64,000 bases of DNA from Bacteroidota bacterium (GTDB taxonomy: Bacteria; Bacteroidota; Bacteroidia; Bacteroidales; F082), in assembly GCA_016715945.1 (NCBI GenBank), contig JADJXJ010000001.1, forward strand, positions 558,001 to 622,000, in the 5' to 3' direction. This document shows, in pieces, positions 17,417 to 26,250 of the stretch. Position 1 is the stretch's first letter, and every line of letters starts with the position of its first letter. The position numbers and the translations under genes were made by a program. The notes under the pieces are model-generated. The model did no database searches. It had not been told where the DNA came from and saw only the letters and a program-made list of their open reading frames with translations.

Positions 17417-18184
17417 ATGAGGTACGCCGCATTATGTTTGCTTGTTTTGCTCTTCCTGCCCCCGGCAATACGAGGGCAAAACCTGATGCTTGCCGATACC
17501 CTTGATAACCTGATTATTTACAGCAACGAAAAATCCGGCCTGGTGCAGGCCCACTCCAATGGCATCGGCATTGGCTACCGTACAGGTGTGAACCGCAGCA
17601 TCCTGACCACCCGCTCGTGGGCGTTCGATTTTGTGAGTTTGCAATCGCCCAAACAGGTCAAAACCATCAATCCGTATTACACCAATTCGCGGCGCTATGT
17701 GTACGGCAAACTGAACGATGTGTTTGTTCTCCGGGCAGGGATATCCGAAAAATATCTTCTCAACCGTAAACCTTACTGGGGTGGGGTTGAGGTGCGCTGG
17801 CTCTGGGAAACAGGCGCCAGCATGGCCTTCGAAAAGCCTTATTACCTCTTTGTGATCCGCCTGGTACCCGGGCCGGGTGGAAATTTGTCATATACAATTG
17901 ATACCGAGAAGTTTAACAGTGATGTATCCTGGGACGACATCTACGGTAAGGCGCCATTTACCAGAGGTATTGACGAAATAAAACTGCGTCCGGGCGCCTA
18001 TGGCAAACTTGGTTTCAACTTCGAATTCGGCAATGTGCGCACGGCAACCCGTGCGGTAGAGGTTGGTGTGGCAGCCGATGTGCACCCATTTGGAGTAAGC
18101 ATTATGCAGGGGCAGGCAAACCAGAGGTTTTTCCTGAATTTTTACCTCAGCTATGCCATGGGCAAGCGCTTCAATAAATACTGA
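17417..18184 (+). CDS. Outer-membrane beta-barrel protein, function unknown
   Basis: The 255-residue product has a signal peptide (MRYAALCLLVLLFLPPAIRGQ). The body is strand-rich with alternating aromatic residues and ends in FYLSYAMGKRFNKY, the kind of C-terminal strand seen in barrel proteins. No enzyme motif is visible. It follows the 42-residue lipoprotein gene on the same strand. Its stop is one base from the stop of the convergent barrel-like gene. Confidence 0.72.
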   Translation: MRYAALCLLVLLFLPPAIRGQNLMLADTLDNLIIYSNEKSGLVQAHSNGIGIGYRTGVNRSILTTRSWAFDFVSLQSPKQVKTINPYYTNSRRYVYGKLNDVFVLRAGISEKYLLNRKPYWGGVEVRWLWETGASMAFEKPYYLFVIRLVPGPGGNLSYTIDTEKFNSDVSWDDIYGKAPFTRGIDEIKLRPGAYGKLGFNFEFGNVRTATRAVEVGVAADVHPFGVSIMQGQANQRFFLNFYLSYAMGKRFNKY

Positions 18185-18185
18185 A

Positions 18186-18995
18186 TCAGAATCTGTAAGT
18201 CAGGATCACATCCAACCGCCTGGCTTTGTTGTTGTTCGCTCCACGATCCTTAATCCAGGTGTAGTCAATCCCAAAGTTGAATTTAGTGGGGGTCAGCAAT
18301 TCTACTGTGACCTGACCCAGATTGGGCCGGGGATATTTTTTGTCTTTTTCGGCTGCATCACTTATGGCAACCAGCCTGAAAAGGTTGAACGAGTAGGTGG
18401 CAAGGGATTGAATGACAAGGAAATCCGTGATCGCAAAGTCGAAAAATACCGACGGACCAGCCGAATAATACAAACCATGAGGCTCCCGCGTTTTGCCGTT
18501 AACCGGAATACCTTGCGGATTGCGTTCGTAAGAATAGGAGCCAAGAATAAAGTCGTTGATGTTGAAACCGGCGGCCACACTCATTCTGCCTGGCTCGTTC
18601 AGGTTCCATCCCCAACTGCCAAAACCTAACAGATGCGACAGCGTGGTGCCTTCCTGACGATTCACTACCGAAGGGTCCTTTATTGCCTGACCAAGCAGCG
18701 AGATGGCATCGCCTACGCTTTTATTTTGCCAGTAGAAGCGCCGATCGCCTTTTTCAAGCACATAATCTTTCCAGTCAATCTTTAGTGAGAAAGCCGACTG
18801 ACGATGGTTTTCAGGAAAAGGCATTCCCGGATTCGACATCATTGATCGCATCAACCCAAAACCCCAACGGTCGTACTCGTAAAAAGTGTACTTGCCGAAT
18901 TTGAAGTCGTTGAGTTGCTGGGTGAATACAGCGTTGGAAATGACAAAGAGCATAGCCAACAGGCTAATTTGTCGGATAAGTGTGGGCTTTTTCAT
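18186..18995 (-). CDS. Outer-membrane beta-barrel-like protein, function unknown
   Basis: The 269-residue product has a signal peptide (about 1-25, ending VFTQ). The second half shows barrel-like alternating strands (MSVAAGFNINDFILGSYSYE, FDFAITDFLVIQSLATYSF) and ends in LDVILTYRF, with a terminal Phe as in many outer-membrane barrels. Single gene, convergent with the preceding barrel gene. Function unknown. Confidence 0.7.
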   Translation of the reverse strand: MKKPTLIRQISLLAMLFVISNAVFTQQLNDFKFGKYTFYEYDRWGFGLMRSMMSNPGMPFPENHRQSAFSLKIDWKDYVLEKGDRRFYWQNKSVGDAISLLGQAIKDPSVVNRQEGTTLSHLLGFGSWGWNLNEPGRMSVAAGFNINDFILGSYSYERNPQGIPVNGKTREPHGLYYSAGPSVFFDFAITDFLVIQSLATYSFNLFRLVAISDAAEKDKKYPRPNLGQVTVELLTPTKFNFGIDYTWIKDRGANNNKARRLDVILTYRF

Positions 18996-19334
18996 CGGGC
19001 TTAATTTGTTTGTCCAAAGAAAGCCTCAATATCACCATTTGTACATACGCTAAACACCTTAGTAGCACGGAATTACCAGGTCAGATTCTACCGGCATCCA
19101 GTTTAGGGGCACTATGCCAGTTTTTTTAATCTGCACAAAAAATCAAGCAAGAACAACCATGTTGAAAATCAAAGTTATATATGAATTTGCGATCAGTGAC
19201 AACAAGGTGCACAAAGCTTTTTCGTGTCATGATGAAGGCTTGAAAAAACCGCATCTAAAACTGCATGATGCAAAACCGCACCTTCTATGGTGGTGCCAGG
19301 TTCGCAATTCGCCGGTCATGCTATGAAGCTATGC
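18996..19334. other. Non-coding stretch
   Basis: No convincing gene is seen in 339 bases. A 70-codon plus-strand frame (19114-19326) lacks a family, a signal peptide and a promoter box, and is treated as chance. Confidence 0.5.
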
Positions 19335-21029
19335 TTAATATCCTGCTGCCTGACCGTCTTTTCGCGATTCGGATGCTCCGTAATAGACGCCCGTTTTGGG
19401 GTCGCGCATGATGGCCTGGTATCCGCCATAGCCTCCCATGTCGAATTTGATGCGGTGCCCCATCTTCATCAATTCGCGTATGGTTTCATAGTTGAAACCC
19501 GATTCCAGGTTGACCCAGCCTCCGTCGCTCATTTGTCCGCCGGTGGGTTCGGGGCTGCCTTCGTGGCTGATGCGCATGGCATCGCCTGCTTCCTGCAGAT
19601 TCATGCCGAAATCGATCAAGTTCACCAGGATCTGCACATGGCCCTGAGGCTGCATGGCGCCACCCATAAGGCCAAAGCTGAGCCAGGGCTGGCCGTCTTT
19701 GGTCACAAAACCCGGAATGATGGTGTGAAATGGGCGCTTGCCGGGCGCATATACATTGGGATGTCCTGGCTCGAGGCTGAACGATTCGCCCCTGTTTTGC
19801 AGTACAAAACCCAGGCCGGTGGGGGTCATGCCGCTGCCCATGCCACGGTAATTGCTCTGGATAAGCGAGACCATATTGCCCCATTGGTCGGCCACCGTCA
19901 GGTAAATGGTGTTGTCGGTTTCAAGTAGGCCGGCCGGATAGCTTTTTCCGGCCTTATTGGGGTCGATGAGTTTGGCGCGCTCCCGGGCGTACTCCTTCGA
20001 GATGAGGCGCTGCACCGGAATGCTGGCAAAGTCAGGGTCGGCATAATACCTGGCCCGGTCTTCGAAGGCGAGCTTTTTGGCTTCCACAAAAGTGTGGATG
20101 TAGTCGCGGCTGCCAAATCCCATGCCCTTGATGTCGTAGAGCTCGAGGATGTTGAGCATCTGCAGCACCGCAATGCCTTGTCCGTTTGGTGGAAGCTGCC
20201 AGACGTCGTACCCACGGTAGTTGGTCGAAACGGGCTCAACCCATTCCGATCTGTGTGCGGCAAGGTCGGCGGCACTAAGGAAACCCTCGTTGTCGCGCAT
20301 GTAGCGCTCGATGGTGGTAGCTATGCTGCCCTCGTAAAACGAACGAAAGCCTTCGCGCGCTAGAATCTTGTAGGTATTGGCCAGCCAGGGGTTGCGAAAG
20401 ATATCGCCTTTTACGGGGGCGGTGCCATTGGGGAGGAAGACATGCGAAAAACCGGGATAGGATTTCAGCCGCTCGGCATTGATTTTCCAGTAATATGCAA
20501 TCACGTCGGTAAGTGGAAAGCCTTCCTCTGCATAGCGGATGGCAGGCTCGAGCAGGCTTGCGTGTGGCAGTTTGCCAAAACGTTTGTGCAGTTCATTCCA
20601 GCCGTCCACACAACCCGGAACTGAAACCGACAAGGGGCCATAGGATGGAATCGTCCTGATTTTGTTCTTCCTGAAATAGTCGTAAGTGAGTTTCATGGGC
20701 GAACGGCCGGAGGCGTTGAGGCCATACAGCTTTTTGCTTTCTTCGTCCCATACAATGGCAAAAAGGTCGCCGCCAATGCCGCATCCGGTTGGCTCTACCA
20801 AACCCAACACCGCATTGGCTGCAATGGCTGCATCCACCGCCGAGCCACCTTCGCGCAAGATCTGGAGGGCAACCTGGGTGGCCAGCGGGTGACTGGTGGC
20901 AGCTATACCGTTGCGGGCAATCACCTCCGAACGGGTTGCGAAGTTCCGGCCTGTGATGCGGTCCTGCCCATAAAGCAGCGAAAACATCGTAACAAGCAGT
21001 AAGGTGAGGGGGTATGCGAAAGTTCTCAT
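19335..21029 (-). CDS. Gamma-glutamyltransferase family protein (YwrD-like variant)
   Basis: Ntn-type hydrolase that cleaves or transfers gamma-glutamyl groups, e.g. from glutathione, in the periplasm. The 564-residue precursor has a signal peptide (MRTFAYPLTLLLVTMFSLLYG). The large subunit has the typical N-terminal block ATSHPLATQVALQILREGGSAVDA. The autoprocessing site reads DNTIYLTVADQWGN: the nucleophilic Thr is present, but the second Thr and the His of the usual TTH are Ile and Tyr, as I recall for YwrD-type members. SNYRGMGSGM and the C-terminal block with GLMGGAMQPQGHVQ are conserved. ATG 21029 is chosen because it forms an ATGA overlap with the aminotransferase stop; a longer start at 21038 is possible. 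Confidence 0.92.
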   Translation of the reverse strand: MRTFAYPLTLLLVTMFSLLYGQDRITGRNFATRSEVIARNGIAATSHPLATQVALQILREGGSAVDAAIAANAVLGLVEPTGCGIGGDLFAIVWDEESKKLYGLNASGRSPMKLTYDYFRKNKIRTIPSYGPLSVSVPGCVDGWNELHKRFGKLPHASLLEPAIRYAEEGFPLTDVIAYYWKINAERLKSYPGFSHVFLPNGTAPVKGDIFRNPWLANTYKILAREGFRSFYEGSIATTIERYMRDNEGFLSAADLAAHRSEWVEPVSTNYRGYDVWQLPPNGQGIAVLQMLNILELYDIKGMGFGSRDYIHTFVEAKKLAFEDRARYYADPDFASIPVQRLISKEYARERAKLIDPNKAGKSYPAGLLETDNTIYLTVADQWGNMVSLIQSNYRGMGSGMTPTGLGFVLQNRGESFSLEPGHPNVYAPGKRPFHTIIPGFVTKDGQPWLSFGLMGGAMQPQGHVQILVNLIDFGMNLQEAGDAMRISHEGSPEPTGGQMSDGGWVNLESGFNYETIRELMKMGHRIKFDMGGYGGYQAIMRDPKTGVYYGASESRKDGQAAGY

Positions 21030-22219
21030 GCAATACATTGGTTTAGTGATGCTTCAACAAGTGATATGGCTTCTTCTATTTCGTTTTCGTTGATGGTGAG
21101 CGGAGGAGCGATGCGGAAGCTGCCCGGGTTGAACAGAAACTGATCCACCACAAGGTGATGTTTCTTGAATGCTTTCATCAGTTGGTCAATGCTCACCTCA
21201 GGCTCGAGCCCGACACCCAGCATCAGTCCCTTACGCCTTATGGTTGCTACAGCCGGATGGGCTTGCAGGCGTTGTTCAAAAAGTTTTCCTTTGTGTTCGG
21301 ACTGGATATGAAGTTGTTCATTCAGAATCACTTCCAGTGCAGCCAGCGATGCGGCGCAGGAGACTGGATGGCCTCCGAAGGTGGTGATGTGTCCGAGCTC
21401 CGGGAGATAGGTAAGCAGGTGCATGAGTTGTTTCGAAGCCACGAAAGCTCCGATGGGCATGCCACCCCCCATGGCCTTGGCCAGGCAGAGGATGTCGGGC
21501 ACCACGCCATAATGCTCAAAGGCAAACAGTTTTGCTGTGCGCCCGAATCCCATTTGTATCTCGTCGAAGATCAGCAGTGCACCTGTTTCGTTGCAACGTT
21601 GGCGCAAGGCTTCGAGGTATCCGGGGACGGGCAGGATGATGCCGGCTTCGGCTTGTATTGGCTCGATGAGCACGGCGGCAGTGTGCTTGCTTATCAGGGA
21701 AATCTGATCGAAGTTGTTGAAGTCGAGCATCCTGCCACCGGGAACCAGCGGCCGGAATGCGTTTTTCATGGCTTCGTGGCCCAGCACGGAAAGCGCACCT
21801 GCCGTGCCTCCATGATATGCGTTCCGGAAATAAACAACCTCGGAACGGCCAGTGGCACGCCTGGCCAGTTTGAGGGCTCCCTCGATGGCCTCGGAACCTG
21901 AGTTGACAAAATAGACACTGTCGAGCGTGGCAGGAAGATTTTCGGCAAGCCTGGCAGCCAGTTTCACCTGGGGCGAATGCACAAATTTGCCATACACCAT
22001 CACATGCATGTATTGCTCCAGTTGCGCATGGATGGCGCGCAGCACATGCGGATGCCGGTGCCCTACATTGCTCACCGAAACGCCCGAGACCAGATCAATA
22101 TGCCTGTTTCCCTGGTCATCGTAAAGATAGATGCCTGATGCTTCGACTATTTCAACCGGGTCGTCAACCACCGATGGCAAACCCATATGCAACTGAAACA
22201 GCTGTCGATTGCTGAGCAT
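21026..22219 (-). CDS. Class III PLP-dependent aminotransferase (ornithine/acetylornithine-type)
   Basis: Transfers an amino group from an omega-amino donor to 2-oxoglutarate or pyruvate. The 397-residue product has SGSEA (107-111, phosphate binding), the DEIQ motif (219-222) and the PLP lysine Lys248 in LAKAMGGGMPIGAF. Substrate cannot be fixed from sequence; ornithine, acetylornithine, putrescine or GABA are candidates. No arginine-biosynthesis genes are nearby. Instead it is translationally coupled to the gamma-glutamyltransferase gene downstream, so a role in gamma-glutamyl or amino-acid catabolism is plausible. A -7 box at 22236 precedes it. Confidence 0.88.
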   Translation of the reverse strand: MLSNRQLFQLHMGLPSVVDDPVEIVEASGIYLYDDQGNRHIDLVSGVSVSNVGHRHPHVLRAIHAQLEQYMHVMVYGKFVHSPQVKLAARLAENLPATLDSVYFVNSGSEAIEGALKLARRATGRSEVVYFRNAYHGGTAGALSVLGHEAMKNAFRPLVPGGRMLDFNNFDQISLISKHTAAVLIEPIQAEAGIILPVPGYLEALRQRCNETGALLIFDEIQMGFGRTAKLFAFEHYGVVPDILCLAKAMGGGMPIGAFVASKQLMHLLTYLPELGHITTFGGHPVSCAASLAALEVILNEQLHIQSEHKGKLFEQRLQAHPAVATIRRKGLMLGVGLEPEVSIDQLMKAFKKHHLVVDQFLFNPGSFRIAPPLTINENEIEEAISLVEASLNQCIA

Positions 22220-22235
22220 AAGCCGAATTTTAGGT

Positions 22236-22243
22236 CAAAGTTA
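22236..22243 (-). promoter_or_regulatory. -7 promoter box for the aminotransferase / ggt operon
   Basis: Minus-strand TAACTTTG fits TAnnTTTG, about 17 bases before the aminotransferase ATG. Confidence 0.55.
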
Positions 22244-22393
22244 TGCCAAAGTCTGATTCGCCGATGCGGCGCCTCAAGTTAACGTCCTGCAGCAACCCAT
22301 TTTAGGTTGCCAGACTTATCAGCTGATTGAATGATTGAATTCCACGGATTTTTATATGTGCACATGGCTGTTGGCCGTAAAGCTTTGCCGGCT

Positions 22394-22401
22394 TACATTT
22401 G
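22394..22401 (+). promoter_or_regulatory. -7 promoter box for the SDR gene
   Basis: TACATTTG fits TAnnTTTG, with a TTG at 22371 spaced 19-20 bases upstream that could serve as the -33 element. The ATG lies 16 bases downstream. Confidence 0.6.
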
Positions 22402-22416
22402 CCAAAAATCCGAAAG

Positions 22417-23226
22417 ATGAGAAACAAAGTTGTACTGATCACCGGGGCATCTTCGGGCATCGGTAAGGCAATGGCTGTGGAAGCTGCCCGACGCGGCGCA
22501 CGCCTGGCCATCATGGCCCGAAATGCATCAGCACTCGAAGAAACAGCATCCCGGTGCCGGAAATTGGGTGCAGAGGTCTTGGTTTTTGCCGGAGACGTCA
22601 GCCAGGAGGCCGACTGCAAAGCTTTTGCTGAAAAAAGTGCAGAGACTTTCGGCCGTATAGACGTGCTCGTCAACAATGCGGGGATTTCGATGCGTGCCTT
22701 GTTCAACGACCTGGACCTGAGTGTGATTCGTAAGGTGATGGATATCAACTTCTGGGGAACGGTTTATTGCACCAAATATGCCTTGCCCTACCTGCTCGAA
22801 AGCAGGGGAACCGTGGCGGGCATTTCGTCTATTGCGGGCTACAAAGGCCTGCCCGGGCGCACAGGTTATTCGGCTTCCAAGTTTGCCATGCATGGATTTC
22901 TGGAAGCCCTGCGCATCGAGAACCTGCATCGCGGTTTGCATGTGCTCATTGCCTGTCCGGGATTTACAGCCAGCAATATCCGCAATGTGGCTCTGGCTGC
23001 CGATGGTTCGGCCCAGGGCGAATCGCCACGCGATGAGGCAAAGATGATGCCGGCCGAAACGGTGGCTGTGCATGTGCTCGATGCCATCGAGAAGCGACGG
23101 AACTCCATCGTGCTCACATCGCAGGGCAAGCTGACAGTGTGGCTGAATAAGTTTTTCCCGAAGCTGGTGGACAGGCTGGTATTCAACCATATGGCCGAGG
23201 AACCCGATGCGCCCTTTGCAAAATAG
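22417..23226 (+). CDS. Short-chain dehydrogenase/reductase
   Basis: NAD(P)-dependent oxidoreductase of the classical SDR family, 269 residues. Rossmann motif TGASSGIG (9-16), structural NNAG (86-89), catalytic Ser138, Tyr151 and Lys155 (GYSASKFAMHG). The long C-terminus (~80 residues after the active site) resembles membrane-associated or keto-lipid-type SDRs such as DHRS7-like proteins, but the substrate is unknown. ATG 22417 is selected because the -7 box overlaps the upstream TTG at 22399. The stop abuts the stop of the convergent Rex-like gene with no gap. Confidence 0.9.
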   Translation: MRNKVVLITGASSGIGKAMAVEAARRGARLAIMARNASALEETASRCRKLGAEVLVFAGDVSQEADCKAFAEKSAETFGRIDVLVNNAGISMRALFNDLDLSVIRKVMDINFWGTVYCTKYALPYLLESRGTVAGISSIAGYKGLPGRTGYSASKFAMHGFLEALRIENLHRGLHVLIACPGFTASNIRNVALAADGSAQGESPRDEAKMMPAETVAVHVLDAIEKRRNSIVLTSQGKLTVWLNKFFPKLVDRLVFNHMAEEPDAPFAK

Positions 23227-23850
23227 TCAGCGGGCCTTGCGCATGAAATAGGCTATTTTTTCGAGCTTGGTGTTCAGGTCGAAGTTTTCAACCATCACAT
23301 GAGGAGGCACCTGCAGCGAAACGGAAGTGAAATTGAGTATGCCGATGATGCCGGCATTGACCAGCAGGGTGGTGATTTCGCGGACGTATTCGCGGCTGAC
23401 AGCCAGCACTGCAATGTGGATATTCTCTTCACGGATCACACGGGGCATTTCCACAATGTTATAGGCCGGAACAGAAGTGAGCGAGTGGTCGTTGTGCCCC
23501 AGAAAGAACTGGGCTTTCAGCACCAGGGCGGTGCCAGGTTCGAGAAACGACTCATACAAGGCCAGGCCGGGTTCGCCCATGCCCACAAAGCACAGGTGAC
23601 GAGGCTGCGAAAAATCGAGCGCCGCGTTGATCTTTCCAAGCAGATGCCCGATGGGGTAGCCTTTGTGCACATCGCCCTCGGCGCCCAGAAGCATCAGGTC
23701 GCGGCGCACATTGGCTGCACTGGTGCGCGCCAGCCGGGCAAGATTATGCGAAAAAATATAGCCGTACTGCAAATACTGGTATTGCAACAGCACCCGACGG
23801 TAGCCGATGAGGCGCTCCACAGTTTTTTCCGGAAGATGGTACGGACTCAT
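23227..23850 (-). CDS. Rex-like redox-sensing transcriptional repressor
   Basis: Rex proteins bind DNA when the NADH/NAD ratio is low and release it when NADH rises, controlling fermentation and respiration genes. The 207-residue product has a Rex-type winged helix (LPEKTVERLIGYRRVL; TSAANVRRDLMLLG at 43-56) followed by a Rossmann domain with GMGEPG (90-95), a variant of the usual glycine loop. Length is right for Rex. It is the last gene of a three-gene operon with 4-base ATGA overlaps, behind a nickel-type transporter and a barrel protein. Residue differences from textbook Rex leave ligand binding unproven, so no symbol is given. Confidence 0.8.
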   Translation of the reverse strand: MSPYHLPEKTVERLIGYRRVLLQYQYLQYGYIFSHNLARLARTSAANVRRDLMLLGAEGDVHKGYPIGHLLGKINAALDFSQPRHLCFVGMGEPGLALYESFLEPGTALVLKAQFFLGHNDHSLTSVPAYNIVEMPRVIREENIHIAVLAVSREYVREITTLLVNAGIIGILNFTSVSLQVPPHVMVENFDLNTKLEKIAYFMRKAR

Positions 23851-24593
23851 TGGCGGCCTATCGTTTGCATTATCCCCAAACGAAGCAGATAACTTTTGTA
23901 GCTCACCAGCGGCATATTGGGGTTTTCGTAAATGCCCGCAAAACCAATCTGGGTGCGTCCGTTGAGCATCAGTGCGGTATTCGGTAGCATGTTGTAAGTG
24001 AGACCAATGCCAAGCAGGAAACCGGCATCGTAGGTGTTCATCAGGTTGCTGCTCAGCCCGCTGTAAACCGTACGGTATAAACCCGGTTCCATGATGGGTT
24101 GCGAGATGCGCTTCATATCCTCGGCATCGAGGTAAAGCTCTTCGAACCCCTCGTGCGTATTGGCCAGCAACAAAGCGAAAAAGATTCCTGCCTCGGCCTG
24201 GATACCCATGCTATTATTTTGCCTGACATACATGCCTGTGAGTGGAACCATCAGAAAATCGGACTGATACGCCACGCGGCTGCGGAAATAGCACCTCCAG
24301 CAAACCTTGGTAAAATCCTCCCCGGGACGCAGCCCCATCAGGCTGGTGTTTGTGCTGAAATTGCGTCTTTCCCAAAGCAGCTCTGCCTGAACGGCGAAAT
24401 CGTCGTTCAGACCATATCTCAGCAATGCTCCTGTCTGCAAACCGTTTTTATCCTCAAAATTGGTCAACAGGCTGGCATTGGCTATATCGCCTTTGATCAG
24501 CCCGCCGGTCAGCCCGAAACTCAGGGTTCCACTTTGTGACCGGGCAGCTGCAAAAGCTAAAACACATAAAGCAATGAGCCACAATCTTTTCAT
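23847..24593 (-). CDS. Outer-membrane beta-barrel protein (porin-like)
   Basis: The 248-residue product has a signal peptide (MKRLWLIALCVLAFAAARSQS) and barrel-type strands (GTLSFGLTGGLIKGD; NDDFAVQAELLWERRNF; YDAGFLLGIGLTYNML). The frame is open much further upstream, to 25196, but that part is antisense-like noise over the transporter gene. ATG 24593 is fixed by the ATGA overlap with the transporter stop. The gene sits between a metal-type transporter and a redox regulator, so it might pass metal across the outer membrane; this is inferred from position only. Confidence 0.75.
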   Translation of the reverse strand: MKRLWLIALCVLAFAAARSQSGTLSFGLTGGLIKGDIANASLLTNFEDKNGLQTGALLRYGLNDDFAVQAELLWERRNFSTNTSLMGLRPGEDFTKVCWRCYFRSRVAYQSDFLMVPLTGMYVRQNNSMGIQAEAGIFFALLLANTHEGFEELYLDAEDMKRISQPIMEPGLYRTVYSGLSSNLMNTYDAGFLLGIGLTYNMLPNTALMLNGRTQIGFAGIYENPNMPLVSYKSYLLRLGIMQTIGRQ

Positions 24594-25360
24594 AGCCACA
24601 TCATGCCAATCCAGATAAACCCAACCACAACCGACAGGCTGGCGCCTGCAATCTGGAGTCCCCGCGAAAAGGAGGGTTTGTAGCGCTCGCTGCCATGTTG
24701 CGAAACATAACCAAGCAAATAGCTGAAAACAACCATGGCTATGATGGTACCCATGCCAAAGGCTATGAGGTAAAGCGCTGAATCGGAATTGTTTGGAAAA
24801 GCAAGCGTAGGCAGCACGCCCAGGAGGTGCGATACCCCTGCAAACCCATGTACCGTTCCAATCAAAAACGCTGGTGCAAAGCTGTGGGAGCTGCTCACTT
24901 CGGTGTGTTCGTGCGAATGCGCATTTGTGTTTTCGTGTGCGTGCGGGTGCACATGGGTGATGATCCTGCCATCGCCGGTGATGTGGCTGTGCGGATGGCT
25001 GTGCGCTTCGGGCTTGGTCCCGAACACACGCCTGAAAGCCCACAATCCGATTCCGATAAGCATGAGGCCCACAATGACCTCGCTGTAATGCGAGATGGCC
25101 TCGACCGGAATATAGGCCCGGAAAAGATAAAACAACAAACCAATGAGAAGCATCCCTGCTGTATGGCCCAGGCCCCATCCCAGACCCGTAATCCATGCCT
25201 TCGTTTTGTTGACAATAGCCAAAGGAGTTACCGCAGCAAGGTGGTCAGGTCCTGAAACAACATGCAATATGCTGGCTATCAGTCCTATCAAAAATGGGTG
25301 AAGATGCAGGTGTGGCTCATGGTGTCCGGCGTGGAGGAGCATGAAAAGCAGGGAATCCAT
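24590..25360 (-). CDS. Nickel/cobalt transporter-like membrane protein (UreH/NiCoT type) with His-rich loop
   Basis: Predicted inner-membrane permease, 256 residues, with about six to seven transmembrane helices. HVVSGPDHLAAV in the second helix region resembles the metal-binding HX4-5DH signature of the NiCoT/HupE/UreH groups. A loop around residues 118-150 is strongly His-rich (HSHPHSH, HVHPHAHENTNAHSHEH), as in metal-handling proteins. A second conserved-looking helix (VHGFAGVSHLLGVLPTLAF) follows. Substrate (Ni, Co or other) is not determined. First gene of the operon with the barrel protein and Rex-like regulator. Confidence 0.82.
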   Translation of the reverse strand: MDSLLFMLLHAGHHEPHLHLHPFLIGLIASILHVVSGPDHLAAVTPLAIVNKTKAWITGLGWGLGHTAGMLLIGLLFYLFRAYIPVEAISHYSEVIVGLMLIGIGLWAFRRVFGTKPEAHSHPHSHITGDGRIITHVHPHAHENTNAHSHEHTEVSSSHSFAPAFLIGTVHGFAGVSHLLGVLPTLAFPNNSDSALYLIAFGMGTIIAMVVFSYLLGYVSQHGSERYKPSFSRGLQIAGASLSVVVGFIWIGMMWL

Positions 25361-25440
25361 CTGTCCAAATTTTGGTTAAAGGTATGAAATCTGATGCTTT
25401 GGCCAGCCAAGTGCAAACTCATGGTATTGTGAAGTCCTGT

Positions 25441-25448
25441 TATCTTTG
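25441..25448 (+). promoter_or_regulatory. -7 promoter box for truA
   Basis: TATCTTTG fits TAnnTTTG. It ends 10 bases before the GTG start of truA, so the transcript leader would be only about 5 nt. Confidence 0.5.
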
Positions 25449-25458
25449 TCCGAAAAAA

Positions 25459-26217
25459 GTGCCAAGATACTTTGCACATCTGGCCTACGACGGCACAGCC
25501 TACCACGGTTGGCAGGCTCAGGACAATGCCCACAGCGTGCAGACAGAACTGGAAAAGTGCCTGAGCCTCAAGCTGAATGAAGCTGTCCGGCTCACGGGCT
25601 GCGGAAGGACAGATACGGGCGTCCATGCCAGAAATTTCTTTGCCCATTTCGACCTGGAAGCGCCCATTGATGCTGACAGAAAAAATAAACTCGTTCAGGA
25701 GGTAAACCATTTTCTGCCAACGGATATAGTGCTTTTCGACCTGATCAGCGTTGCGCCGGATGCGCATGCCCGCTTCGATGCCACAAGCAGGACATATAAA
25801 TATTACATCAACACGGTGAAGCAGCCTTTTTCCCGGCATTATGCCTGGTATGTCTATGGCCACCTGGATGTGGAACTTATGCAGCAATGTGCTGATTTCC
25901 TGTGCACTGTGGACGACTTTACGAGCTTCAGCAAGCTGCATTCCCCTGCCAGAACGAATATCTGCAAACTATCCGAAGCTTCATGGACGAAAACTGATGG
26001 CGGCCTGGTGTTTACCATCATTGCCGACCGTTTTCTTCGCAACATGGTCCGGGCCATCGTGGGCACCCTGGTTGAGGTGGGCAGGGGCCGACGCACCTAC
26101 GACGATTTCGTGGAGCTTACCCTTGCCCGCAACAGAAACAAGGCAGGCTTATCGGCGCCTGCCCATGGGTTGTTTCTGGAAGAAGTATGTTATCCGGGAT
26201 CAGTATTTGTCCTTTAA
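25459..26217 (+). CDS. truA: tRNA pseudouridine(38-40) synthase
   Basis: Modifies uridines 38-40 in the tRNA anticodon arm. The 252-residue product begins PRYFAHLAYDGTAYHGWQAQ, the standard TruA N-terminus, with catalytic Asp52 in GRTDTGVHA and later FLRNMVRAIVGTLVEVG. The start is GTG at 25459: the frame stays open 29 codons upstream, but that extension crosses the -7 promoter box at 25441 and is not part of the family. The gene stands alone, divergent from the transporter operon. Confidence 0.94.
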   Translation: MPRYFAHLAYDGTAYHGWQAQDNAHSVQTELEKCLSLKLNEAVRLTGCGRTDTGVHARNFFAHFDLEAPIDADRKNKLVQEVNHFLPTDIVLFDLISVAPDAHARFDATSRTYKYYINTVKQPFSRHYAWYVYGHLDVELMQQCADFLCTVDDFTSFSKLHSPARTNICKLSEASWTKTDGGLVFTIIADRFLRNMVRAIVGTLVEVGRGRRTYDDFVELTLARNRNKAGLSAPAHGLFLEEVCYPGSVFVL

Positions 26218-26250
26218 ATGCAGGGCTGGTTTTTTGTTCGAAAAGAAAAA

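Noticed and set aside
19114..19326. 70-codon plus-strand frame upstream of the ggt stop
   Set aside because: No family, signal peptide or TAnnTTTG box, and a composition unlike neighbouring genes.
24594..25196. N-terminal extension of the barrel gene upstream of 24593
   Set aside because: It overlaps the transporter gene in another frame, and the signal peptide starts at 24593 at an ATGA junction.
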